Positions 6,694-14,216 of a stretch of 22,061 nucleotides of DNA are shown in pieces. Source of the stretch: an uncultured Chloroflexota bacterium. Its GTDB lineage: Bacteria; Chloroflexota; Limnocylindria; Limnocylindrales; CSP1-4. Each line of letters starts with the position of its first letter. Within the stretch, counting starts at the first letter, position 1. Where the stretch lies: contig CAIYQJ010000247.1 of NCBI GenBank assembly GCA_903928275.1, forward strand, positions 1-22,061, read 5' to 3'. Made by a program: the position numbers and the translations under genes. The notes under the pieces are model-generated. The model did not search any database, was not told the DNA's origin, and saw only the letters and a program-made list of their open reading frames with translations.

Positions 6694-8840
6694 GCATGCA
6701 GCCAGGACGAGCCGGGCCCTCGAAGCCCGCCCCCTTCCACGCGCTCGTCGAGCTCGTCGAGCTCTCGCGCCGCTTCGGGATCGACCCCGAGTACACGCTC
6801 GGCGGAGGAGGGAACAGCTCCGTCAAGATCGACGGCATCCTGCATATCAAGCCGAGCGGCGCCTCGCTCGCGACGCTCACGGCCCGCGACTTCATCGCCC
6901 TGGACATGGAGCCGCTCCTCGGCGTCCTCTCGGATCCGCCCGATGCCGGCGCGGCCGCAGGAGACGGCCCGGCGACCGGGACCGCCCCCACGGCCGGTGC
7001 CCGCACGATCGCCGGCGGGGAGGATGCTCCGGCCGGTGGGACGGATGAGGTGATGCGCGTGGCCCGTGCGGCCCGGCGGGATCTGCCCGACGGGCGCCGC
7101 CCGTCCGTCGAGCTCCTGTTCCACGCGCTGCTGCCCGAGCGCCTCGTCGTCCACACGCATCCGACGCTGATCAACTCCCTGACGTGTGCCAGCCGGGGAG
7201 CCGATGTCGCGCGGGCGCTCTTCGGCGACCGCGTGCTGTGGGTCCCGTATACGACACCCGGGCTCCCGCTGGCCCGCGCCATCCGCGACGCGCGCGGCGC
7301 ACTCGAGCAGGGCGTCGCCGGTCCTCCTCCGCGCGCGATCCTGCTCCAGAACCACGGCCTCATCGTGAGCGGCGATTCGGCCGCCGAGATCGTGGAGACC
7401 TCCGGATGGCTGCTCGAGACGATCCGTGAGCATCTCGCGAGTCAAAGCCCGCTCAGCTGGGGAGACGTCGAGCGCCTCGAGCCGATCGCGGCCCGGCGCG
7501 CACTGCGCGCGATCGCCCCTGCTCTCCGGGCGATCCTGGCGACGGGCGACCGCCTCAAGGTGATCGTCTGCGACGACTCGCCCGCCGCCCTGGGGACGGC
7601 CGGCTCGGCGGTCGGGCACGGGTTCGTGCGAGGCGGCCCGCTGACCCCGGACCAGATCGTCTATACCGGTTCGTGGCCGCTGGTCCTCGACCGCCTCCTG
7701 CCGGAGGCGGCCGGCACCGAAGGCGGGCCAGATGACGTCGTCGCCGGCCTGCAGGGCGCCGTGGCGGCCCACTCCGAGGCCCACGGCGATCCGCCGTCCG
7801 TGGTCGTCGTCCCGGGCGTGGGCCTGCTCGCGGCCGGAGACACCCGCAGGAAGGCCGAGATGGTCCGGCAGGTCTACCTCGACGCCATCCATGTCTCGAT
7901 CGGTGCCCAGCAGCTCGGCGGGGTGCATCCACTCGCCGAGGACGACCGCCGGTTCATCGAGCGCTGGGAGGCCGAGGAGTACCGACGCGGTGTCGCGTCG
8001 GGCGCCGTTGTCCCGGGCCGGGCCCTCGGCCTGGTCGCGGTCGTGACCGGTGCCGCGCAGGGCTTCGGGCTGGCGATCGCCTCGGACCTCGTCTCGCAGG
8101 GAGCCCATGTCGTGCTCGCCGACATCAACGCCGCGCAGGCGGAGGCCGAGGCGCAGGCGCTGGTCGACCGCTTCGGCGCGGGTCGCGCCATGGGCGTGGC
8201 CCTCGACGTCACCGACGAGGCCTCGGTCGAGGCCTGCTTCGACGAGCTCGTGCGCCGGTTCGGCGGCCTCGACCTGCTCGTGTCGAACGCGGGCGTGCTC
8301 CGGGCGGGCAGCGTGACGACGCAGCCGGTGGGTGACTTCGACGCGGTCACGCGCGTCAACTACCGCGGCTACTTCCTCTGCGTCCGCCACGCCGCCCCGA
8401 TCCTCGCCCGCCAGCATCGCGCGCGTCCCGGGTACTCGAGCGACATCGTCGAGATCAACTCGAAGTCGGGGCTCACCGGCTCGAGCCGCAACAGTGCGTA
8501 CGCCGGCAGCAAGTTCGGCGGCATCGGCCTCACCCAGTCCTTCGCACTCGAGCTCGTGGTCGACGGGATCAAGGTGAACGCGATCTGCCCGGGCAACTTC
8601 TTCGACGGACCGCTGTGGTCCGACCCTCGGAACGGCCTCTTCGTCCAGTACCTGCGCGAGGGCAAGGTCCCCGGCGCGTCGTCCATCGAGGACGTGCGGC
8701 GCTTCTACGAGGCGAAGGTCCCGATGGGACGCGGGTGCACGCCGGCCGACGTGCTCGAGGCGCTCTACTACGTGATCGCCCAGCGCTACGAGACCGGGCA
8801 GGCGATCGCGGTCACGGGTGGCCAGGTGATGCTCAGTTGA
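6690..8840 (+). CDS. Bifunctional class II aldolase / SrlD-like short-chain dehydrogenase fusion
   Basis: A 716-residue fusion. The N-terminal class II aldolase domain (about 15-300) has the phosphate-binding loop GGGGNSSVK (38-46), PSGASL (55-60), an acidic residue E141 in PSVELLFHALLP, zinc ligands H155 and H157 in HTHP, and H222 in QNHG. A linker region (about 300-440) follows. The C-terminal SDR domain has TGAAQGFG (453-460), SNAG (532-535), N557 and the triad S591, Y604, K608. Known rhamnose RhaEW proteins have the same order, but here the SDR end (INSKSG, KFGGIGLTQS, VPMGRGC, VTGGQVM) resembles sorbitol-6-phosphate 2-dehydrogenase (SrlD) far more than RhaW. Starts at GTG 6690 overlapping the preceding stop. 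Likely cleaves a ketose phosphate and oxidises or reduces a polyol phosphate; substrates unknown. Confidence 0.82.
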   Translation: MSMQPGRAGPSKPAPFHALVELVELSRRFGIDPEYTLGGGGNSSVKIDGILHIKPSGASLATLTARDFIALDMEPLLGVLSDPPDAGAAAGDGPATGTAPTAGARTIAGGEDAPAGGTDEVMRVARAARRDLPDGRRPSVELLFHALLPERLVVHTHPTLINSLTCASRGADVARALFGDRVLWVPYTTPGLPLARAIRDARGALEQGVAGPPPRAILLQNHGLIVSGDSAAEIVETSGWLLETIREHLASQSPLSWGDVERLEPIAARRALRAIAPALRAILATGDRLKVIVCDDSPAALGTAGSAVGHGFVRGGPLTPDQIVYTGSWPLVLDRLLPEAAGTEGGPDDVVAGLQGAVAAHSEAHGDPPSVVVVPGVGLLAAGDTRRKAEMVRQVYLDAIHVSIGAQQLGGVHPLAEDDRRFIERWEAEEYRRGVASGAVVPGRALGLVAVVTGAAQGFGLAIASDLVSQGAHVVLADINAAQAEAEAQALVDRFGAGRAMGVALDVTDEASVEACFDELVRRFGGLDLLVSNAGVLRAGSVTTQPVGDFDAVTRVNYRGYFLCVRHAAPILARQHRARPGYSSDIVEINSKSGLTGSSRNSAYAGSKFGGIGLTQSFALELVVDGIKVNAICPGNFFDGPLWSDPRNGLFVQYLREGKVPGASSIEDVRRFYEAKVPMGRGCTPADVLEALYYVIAQRYETGQAIAVTGGQVMLS

Positions 8841-8853
8841 GGGTGCGAAGACG

Positions 8854-10593
8854 ATGACGACGAGCGCGTCGCGCGGGTCGATCCCCGCCACGCAGGACGC
8901 CATCCAGTTCGTCGGGGCTGGCCGGCTCGTGCACAACCGGACGAAGCCCGTGCCCGTGCCCGGACCCCACCAGATCCTCGCCCGGATCGAGGCGTGCGGG
9001 ATCTGCTTCTCGGACACGAAGCTGCTTCACCAGTTCTCCGCGCACCCGCGGAAGAGCGAGGTGCGGAGCGGGCTGGCGGCCGAGATCCTCGCCGAGATCC
9101 CGTCGTACGTGCCCGGCGAGCTGCCCACGGTGCCCGGCCACGAGGCTGTCTGCCGGATCGTCGCCATCGGTGGCGAGGTCACGCGCCACAGCGTGGGCGA
9201 ACGATGCCTGGTGCAGACCGACTACCGGCACCTGCCGACGGCGCTGGCGAACGCCGCCTTCGGCTACGACTTCGAGGGAGGGCTCGAGGAGTACGTCCTG
9301 ATGGACGAGCGTGTGATCATCGATCCGGAGTCCGGCGAGCGGTTCCTCATCCCCGTGAGCGAGGCGCCGAGCTCCTCGGCACTCGCGCTCGTCGAGCCGT
9401 GGGCCTGCGTCGAGGCGTCGTACCTCCATGCCGAGCGGCGGGCGCTGCTATCGGGCGGACACCTCCTCGTCGTGGCCGATCCCGGCCACGCGATCCTGGG
9501 GCTCGACGCGCTCGTGGAGGAGTCGCGCCCGGCGGAGGTCACGGCGCTGCTGGCGACCGGAGCGGGGCGGAGCGCTCAGCAGGCGGCCGTCGAGGCGCTT
9601 GCCGCGCCCGCCACCACGATCACCTGGGCCGCGTCTCTCGAGGACGTCCCGCGCGAGGAGTTCGACGACATCATCTACTTCGGTGCGGACGCCGGGCGGA
9701 TCGAGGTCCTCCAGGACTGCCTGGCGCCGCGAGGGCTGGTCAACGTCGCGACCGGGGGCCGGCTGATCGGCCGTCCCGTCGCCGTCGACGTCGGCCGCGT
9801 CCACTACGACCTGACCCGCTGGGTCGGGACGCGGTCGGGGTCGGCCGCGGACGCGTACGCCACGGTGCCCGACGACGGCGAGCTGCGGCCGGGCGACCGC
9901 CTGGCGGTGATCGGTGCGGCCGGACCCATGGGCCTCATGCACGTCGCCCGGGCCGCCTCGGCCGGACTGCCGGGGCTCTCGATCGTCGCCGTCGACATCG
10001 ACGATCCGCGGCTCGAGCACCTCCGGCGCACCGTCGCCCCGATCGCGCTCTCTCGAGGCGTCGACCTCACGATCGTGAACAGCCGCACGCAGGAGCTGGC
10101 GCCCGGCTTCGACTATGTCGCCCTCATGGTGCCCGCGCCCTCGCTCGTCGGCCAGGCCGTCGACCTCGCGGGTGACGGCTGCCGGATCAACGTCTTCGCC
10201 GGGTTCGCCAACCGGACCCGTGCCGACATCGACCTCGACCGCTACATCGCGCGGCGTGCCTACCTGGTCGGCACGAGCGGCTCGCTGATCCGCGACATGA
10301 AGGTGGTGCTCGGCAAGCTCGAGCGGGGCGAGCTGGACACGAACATCTCGCTCGACGCGGTGTCCGGCTTCGAGGGCGTCCACGAGGCGCTGGAGGCCGT
10401 GGAGGCGCGCACCTCGGCGGGCAAGATCGTGGTCTATCCCAGCCTGCCGGACATGGGCCTGCTGCGACTCTCGGAGCTGCCGGCGCGCTACCCGGGCGTG
10501 GCCGCGGGGCTCGCGGACGGGACGTGGACGAAGGCGGCCGAAGACGCCCTGCTCGCCGGTGCCCGCACGGACACGGCGACGGCCGGCGGATGA
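8854..10593 (+). CDS. SorE-like (L-sorbose-1-phosphate reductase family) dehydrogenase with duplicated nucleotide-binding domain
   Basis: Medium-chain dehydrogenase of 579 residues, where SorE and other zinc alcohol dehydrogenases have 340-410. A GroES-like catalytic domain (about 15-195) has C48 in ARIEACGIC, H96-E97 in VPGHEAV and E181 as catalytic zinc ligands. The four-cysteine structural zinc lobe is absent, as in SorE. Two Rossmann-type units follow. The first (about 198-335) lacks a GxGxxG loop but ends FDDIIYF...LAPRGLVN...VHYDLTRWVGTRSG. The second (about 343-530) has GAAGPMG (354-360) and ends FDYVAL...YIARRAYLVGTSGS. The two ends resemble each other and SorE, so this looks like a tandem domain duplication. 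It follows the fusion gene by 13 bp and overlaps the next gene by 4 bp. Probably acts on a keto- or polyol phosphate; L-lactaldehyde is an alternative. Confidence 0.75.
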   Translation: MTTSASRGSIPATQDAIQFVGAGRLVHNRTKPVPVPGPHQILARIEACGICFSDTKLLHQFSAHPRKSEVRSGLAAEILAEIPSYVPGELPTVPGHEAVCRIVAIGGEVTRHSVGERCLVQTDYRHLPTALANAAFGYDFEGGLEEYVLMDERVIIDPESGERFLIPVSEAPSSSALALVEPWACVEASYLHAERRALLSGGHLLVVADPGHAILGLDALVEESRPAEVTALLATGAGRSAQQAAVEALAAPATTITWAASLEDVPREEFDDIIYFGADAGRIEVLQDCLAPRGLVNVATGGRLIGRPVAVDVGRVHYDLTRWVGTRSGSAADAYATVPDDGELRPGDRLAVIGAAGPMGLMHVARAASAGLPGLSIVAVDIDDPRLEHLRRTVAPIALSRGVDLTIVNSRTQELAPGFDYVALMVPAPSLVGQAVDLAGDGCRINVFAGFANRTRADIDLDRYIARRAYLVGTSGSLIRDMKVVLGKLERGELDTNISLDAVSGFEGVHEALEAVEARTSAGKIVVYPSLPDMGLLRLSELPARYPGVAAGLADGTWTKAAEDALLAGARTDTATAGG

Positions 10594-11684
10594 AGGCGCT
10601 GCGGCTGCATGGTCCGGGCCTCCTCAGGCTGGAGGACGTCGATGAGCCCAGGCCCGGCCCGGGCGAGGAGCTCGTCCGCGTGACGGCCGTCGGCATCTGC
10701 GGCTCGGACCTTCACTGGTTCGCCCGATCGGGGATCGGCGACTCGGTCCTCTCCCGGCCGCTGGTGCTCGGCCACGAGGCCGGAGGCGTCATCGTGTCCG
10801 GCCCGCGCGCCGGACTGCGCGTCGCGATCGACCCGGCCATCCCGTGTGACGCATGCGAGCAGTGTCTCGCCGGCCGGTCGCATCTCTGCCCGGCGATCCG
10901 CTTCGCGGGCCACGGGACGACCGACGGCGCGCTCCGCGAGCTCGCTGCCTGGCCGTCGAGCCGCCTGGTCCCGGTGCCGGATGGCCTCAGCGACGTCGAC
11001 GCGGCGATGCTCGAGCCCCTCGGGGTGGCGCTTCACGCCGTCGGCCTCGCCGACGTCCGGCCGGGGTCGCGCGTGGGAGTCTTCGGGTGCGGGCCGATCG
11101 GCCTGTTCATCGTCGCGCTCGCGCGCATCTCCGGGGCGACGACGATCGTCGCCACGGACGTCCTGCAGCACAGGCTCGACGCGGCGACGGCATGGGGCGC
11201 GACGGCCGTGGCGCTCGTCGCCGACGGTTCGGAGCGCGATGAGCTGCTCGCCGCGACCGCCGGTCGCGGGGGCGACGCGGCTTTCGAGGTCGCGGGCGCG
11301 GACGACGCCCTCGAGACGGCGCTGGTGCTCGCCGCTCCGGCCGCCACGGTGGTCATCGTCGGGATCCCCGCCGTCGACAGCACCCGGTTCACGGCCTCGG
11401 TGGCCCGGCGGAAGGGCCTGACGATCAGGCTGTCCCGCCGGATGAATCGCGTCTACCCGCGGGCCATCCGACTCGTGGAGTCGGGCCTCGTCGACGTGCG
11501 CGCGGTCGTGACGGAGGTCCGGCCCTTCGCGGACTTCGACACCGCGTTCGGGATCGCGTCGAGGCGAGAAGGGCTGAAGGTCGTCGTGCGACCGTCCGCG
11601 GGACCCGAGCCGGCGCGGGGCCGGAGCTCAGCCGCGATCGCGCGGTCCGCGGCCCATCCGGCGCCCGGATCCTCATTGACATGA
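10590..11684 (+). CDS. Zinc-dependent polyol/alcohol dehydrogenase, sorbitol (L-iditol) dehydrogenase type
   Basis: A 364-residue medium-chain dehydrogenase with a full set of zinc ligands. The catalytic ligands are C37 (VGICGSDLHWF), H62-E63 (LGHEAGG) and E142 (LEPLGVALHA). The structural ligands are C86, C89, C92 and C100 (CDACEQC...LC). The NAD(P) loop is GCGPIG (166-171). ATG 10590 overlaps the stop of the SorE-like gene (ATGA), so the two are translationally coupled and probably act in sequence. The last 30 residues are an Ala/Arg/Pro/Ser-rich tail that carries the TTGACA of the downstream promoter in its codons. Substrate unknown: a polyol such as L-iditol or sorbitol, or lactaldehyde/1,2-propanediol arising from rhamnose, are all possible. 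Confidence 0.85.
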   Translation: MKALRLHGPGLLRLEDVDEPRPGPGEELVRVTAVGICGSDLHWFARSGIGDSVLSRPLVLGHEAGGVIVSGPRAGLRVAIDPAIPCDACEQCLAGRSHLCPAIRFAGHGTTDGALRELAAWPSSRLVPVPDGLSDVDAAMLEPLGVALHAVGLADVRPGSRVGVFGCGPIGLFIVALARISGATTIVATDVLQHRLDAATAWGATAVALVADGSERDELLAATAGRGGDAAFEVAGADDALETALVLAAPAATVVIVGIPAVDSTRFTASVARRKGLTIRLSRRMNRVYPRAIRLVESGLVDVRAVVTEVRPFADFDTAFGIASRREGLKVVVRPSAGPEPARGRSSAAIARSAAHPAPGSSLT

Positions 11685-11704
11685 GCGGACAAGCGGCGCA
11701 AAGT
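11676..11704 (+). promoter_or_regulatory. Predicted promoter of the deoR-rha operon
   Basis: A consensus -35 TTGACA (11676-11681), a 17-base spacer and a weak -10 CAAAGT (11699-11704). The -35 lies in the last codons of the preceding dehydrogenase. A perfect -35 with a poor -10 fits an activated or repressed promoter. The operator-like site begins 8 bases after the -10. Confidence 0.45.
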
Positions 11705-11712
11705 GCAGGTGT

Positions 11713-11730
11713 TCGTAACCAATCGAAACG
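11713..11730 (+). promoter_or_regulatory. Operator-like site 2 (TCGTAA-N4-TCGAAA)
   Basis: TCGTAACCAATCGAAACG, with half-sites TCGTAA and TCGAAA 10 bp apart. It matches the site at 5316-5333 in the same orientation. It sits between the predicted -10 and the regulator's start codon, as expected for autoregulation by the DeoR protein. Confidence 0.55.
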
Positions 11731-11751
11731 CCGCGGGCAACGAGGGACGGC

Positions 11752-12627
11752 GTGACGGCGAGGACTGGCGTCAGGAGCGGCGGTGCGTTCGCGCGTGAAC
11801 GCCAGCAGATGATCGTGTCCATCGTCGAGGAGGATGGGCGCGCCCGGGTCACCGACCTGGCGACGCGCCTGGGAGTCTCCTCGGTCACGATCCGCAAGGA
11901 CCTCGTGATCCTGGAGGACGCGCGGCGACTCGTCCGGGCGCACGGGGGAGCCATCGCTGTCACGCGGAGCCGACCCGAGCTCGCGTTCGACATCCGCGAG
12001 CGGCTGCAGCACGACGAGAAGCAGCAGATCGGCGCCTTCGCGGCGAGCCTCGTGGGCGATGGCGAGAGCATCGCCCTCGACGCGAGCACGACTGCGCTCT
12101 ACCTGGCCCGGCACCTCATCGACCGGGAGCGCCTGCGCACGCTCACCGTCGTCACGAACGGCATCCGGATCGCCTCCGAGCTCGCCGGCCATGCGGGCAT
12201 CGTCGTCCTCATGCCCGGGGGCCGCGTCCGGTCCGAGGCGCTCTCGGTCATCGGGCCGCTGGGCGCCTCCCTCTACCGCAAGATCAACATCCAGAAGGCG
12301 TTCGTCGGTGCGGCCGGCTTCACGATCGAGTCGGGGCTCAGTGACGCGATGGAGGAAGAGGCGCAGATCAAGCGCTCCATGGTCGCGGACGCGCGCGAGG
12401 TCATCGCGATCGTCGACTCCTCGAAATGGGGGCGCGTGGCCTCCGCGACGTTCTGCCGGACCGACCGGATCGATGCCGTGCTGACCGACGCCGCGGCCCC
12501 GATCGAGACCGTGGAAGCCCTTCGCGGGATGGGCATCCAGGTCCACCTGGTCGGGGCCAGGACGGACGCGCCGACCGCCGCGCGCCCCGATCCATCGGAG
12601 CGGGCAGGCGAGCGAGTGCCTGCATGA
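11752..12627 (+). CDS. DeoR-family transcriptional regulator of the rhamnose locus
   Basis: A 291-residue DNA-binding regulator. The N-terminal winged helix-turn-helix (about 15-70) contains RVTDLATRLGVSSVTIRKDL, followed by the family block LVRAHGGAI. The C-terminal effector domain (about 85-265) has the sugar-phosphate-binding loop LDASTTALYLA (109-119), VVTNG (133-137) and the D222-S224 plus K225 segment typical of DeoR sensors. GTG 11752 is chosen for GAGGGA just upstream. It is the first gene after an operator-like repeat and overlaps the transporter ATPase by 4 bp. DeoR-type RhaR regulators of rhamnose genes are known in Bacillus and Chloroflexus, so a rhamnose-pathway sugar phosphate is the likely effector. 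That assignment is by context. Confidence 0.88.
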   Translation: MTARTGVRSGGAFARERQQMIVSIVEEDGRARVTDLATRLGVSSVTIRKDLVILEDARRLVRAHGGAIAVTRSRPELAFDIRERLQHDEKQQIGAFAASLVGDGESIALDASTTALYLARHLIDRERLRTLTVVTNGIRIASELAGHAGIVVLMPGGRVRSEALSVIGPLGASLYRKINIQKAFVGAAGFTIESGLSDAMEEEAQIKRSMVADAREVIAIVDSSKWGRVASATFCRTDRIDAVLTDAAAPIETVEALRGMGIQVHLVGARTDAPTAARPDPSERAGERVPA

Positions 12628-14216
12628 CACACGGCCTCGCCGGCGATCCTCCGGACCCCGCGGGGCGCGCCCCCGGTGCATCCGTGGTCGCATCCGGCGC
12701 CACGATCGCGCTCACGGGCATCTCGAAGCGGTTCGGGGCGACGCAGGCGCTCGACGACATCTCGCTCGAGCTCCGGCCGGGCGAGGTGCACGGCCTCGTC
12801 GGGGAGAACGGGGCGGGCAAGAGCACGCTGGTCAAGATCCTCGCGGGCGTCTACCGGCCGGATTCCGGCTCGATCCTCGTCGACGGTGCACCGCGCGAGA
12901 TCTCGGACCCGGGCACCGCCCGATCCCTCGGGATCTCGGTCGTGCACCAGGAGCCCCGGCTCTTCCCGGACCTCTCCGTCGCCGAGAACGTCTACCTCGC
13001 CGACCCCCCGTCGGGGCGCCTCGGGTCCGTCTCCTGGCGCGAGATGCGCCGACTCTCGGCGGCACTCTTCGACGAGCTCGATGTCCGCATCGACGTCACC
13101 GCCCCGGCGCGTGGGCTGTCGATGGCCGATCAGCAGCTCGTCGAGATCGCGAAGGCTCTCTCGATCGACGCGCGGGTGCTCGTGCTCGACGAGCCGACCG
13201 CCTCGCTGTCCGCCCACGAGGTGGACCGGCTCTTCTCCATCGTGGAGCGCACGCGCGACCGCGGCGTCGTGGTGCTCTTCGTGAGCCACCGCCTGGACGA
13301 GATCTTCCGGATCTGCGACGTGGCGACGGTGTTCAGGGATGGACGATCCATCGTCACGGAGCGCATCTCGGAGCTGACGACCGCGGACCTCGTCCGCCAC
13401 ATGGTCGGGCGCTCCGTCTCGCTGTTCCCGAAGGCCGACGCGCACATCGGCGAAACCCTGTTGGAGGCCCGCGGCCTCGCGCGCGCGGGCGAGTTCCGCG
13501 ACATCAGCTTCGAGGTCCACGCCGGCGAGATCGTCGGCCTCGCTGGGCTCGTCGGTGCCGGGAGGACCGAGATCGCCCGGGTCCTCTTCGGGATCACCCA
13601 GCGCACGGCGGGTGAGGTCCTCCTGAAGGGCGAACCGGTGCGCTTCGCCTCGCCATCCGAGGCGCTCCGCGCCGGGGTGGCCTACGTCCCCGAGGACCGG
13701 CACCAGGACGGGCTGGTCCTCGACTTCTCGATCGCCGACAACGTCACTCTCCCCATCCTCCCACGGCTGTTCCCGCGACTCTTCGTCCGACGCTCGACCG
13801 AGCGGGCGCTCGCGCAGCGGTATGTCGACCAGCTGCGGGTGCGGACCACCGGCGTGGACCAGCTCGCATCGGCGCTGTCCGGCGGCAACCAGCAGAAGGT
13901 GGTCCTCGCGAAGTGGCTGGCGACCGAGCCGCTCGTCCTGCTCCTCGACGAGCCGACGCGCGGGGTGGACATCGGCGCGAAGGTCGAGGTCCATCGGATC
14001 ATCTCGGACCTCGCGTCGTCGGGCCTCGGGATCGTCCTCATCTCGAGCGACCTTCCGGAGGCGCTCGCGATGAGCGACCGGATCATCGTCCTCCACGAGG
14101 GGCGCATCACCGCCGAGATCCCGCGCGACCGAGCGACGGAGGAGGCCGTGATGTTCGCGGCCACCGGCCAGAACCCCGAGGATGGTGTCGCGGAGGTCCC
14201 GCCGGATGGCCGTTGA
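12624..14216 (+). CDS. rhaT: Rhamnose-type ABC importer, double ATP-binding subunit
   Basis: Powers sugar import at the inner face of the membrane. The protein has 530 residues and two ABC domains, as in RbsA. Domain 1 (about 28-265) has Walker A GENGAGKST (60-68), the loose signature LSMADQQ and Walker B VLVLDEPTASL. Domain 2 (about 275-520) has the degenerate Walker A GLVGAGRTE usual in this subfamily, the signature LSGGNQQK and Walker B VLLLDEPTRGVD. ATG 12624 overlaps the regulator's stop (ATGA). The first 25 residues are low-complexity and variable. Rhamnose specificity is inferred from the downstream rhaM-rhaB-rhaI-rhaD genes; other ribose-family sugars are possible. Confidence 0.9.
   Translation: MTHGLAGDPPDPAGRAPGASVVASGATIALTGISKRFGATQALDDISLELRPGEVHGLVGENGAGKSTLVKILAGVYRPDSGSILVDGAPREISDPGTARSLGISVVHQEPRLFPDLSVAENVYLADPPSGRLGSVSWREMRRLSAALFDELDVRIDVTAPARGLSMADQQLVEIAKALSIDARVLVLDEPTASLSAHEVDRLFSIVERTRDRGVVVLFVSHRLDEIFRICDVATVFRDGRSIVTERISELTTADLVRHMVGRSVSLFPKADAHIGETLLEARGLARAGEFRDISFEVHAGEIVGLAGLVGAGRTEIARVLFGITQRTAGEVLLKGEPVRFASPSEALRAGVAYVPEDRHQDGLVLDFSIADNVTLPILPRLFPRLFVRRSTERALAQRYVDQLRVRTTGVDQLASALSGGNQQKVVLAKWLATEPLVLLLDEPTRGVDIGAKVEVHRIISDLASSGLGIVLISSDLPEALAMSDRIIVLHEGRITAEIPRDRATEEAVMFAATGQNPEDGVAEVPPDGR

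Noticed and set aside
6690..8840. Naming the fusion protein RhaEW
   Set aside because: The domain order fits, but the SDR half matches SrlD-type signatures and lacks the RhaW-type ones I know, and a separate RhaD-like aldolase is present.
6570..9017. An 815-residue minus-strand frame opposite the aldolase-SDR fusion, and similar long antisense frames at 2674-5052 and 12273-14795
   Set aside because: They are Arg/Asp/Gly/His-rich shadows that arise in high-GC DNA opposite strongly conserved genes; none shows a motif or a ribosome site.
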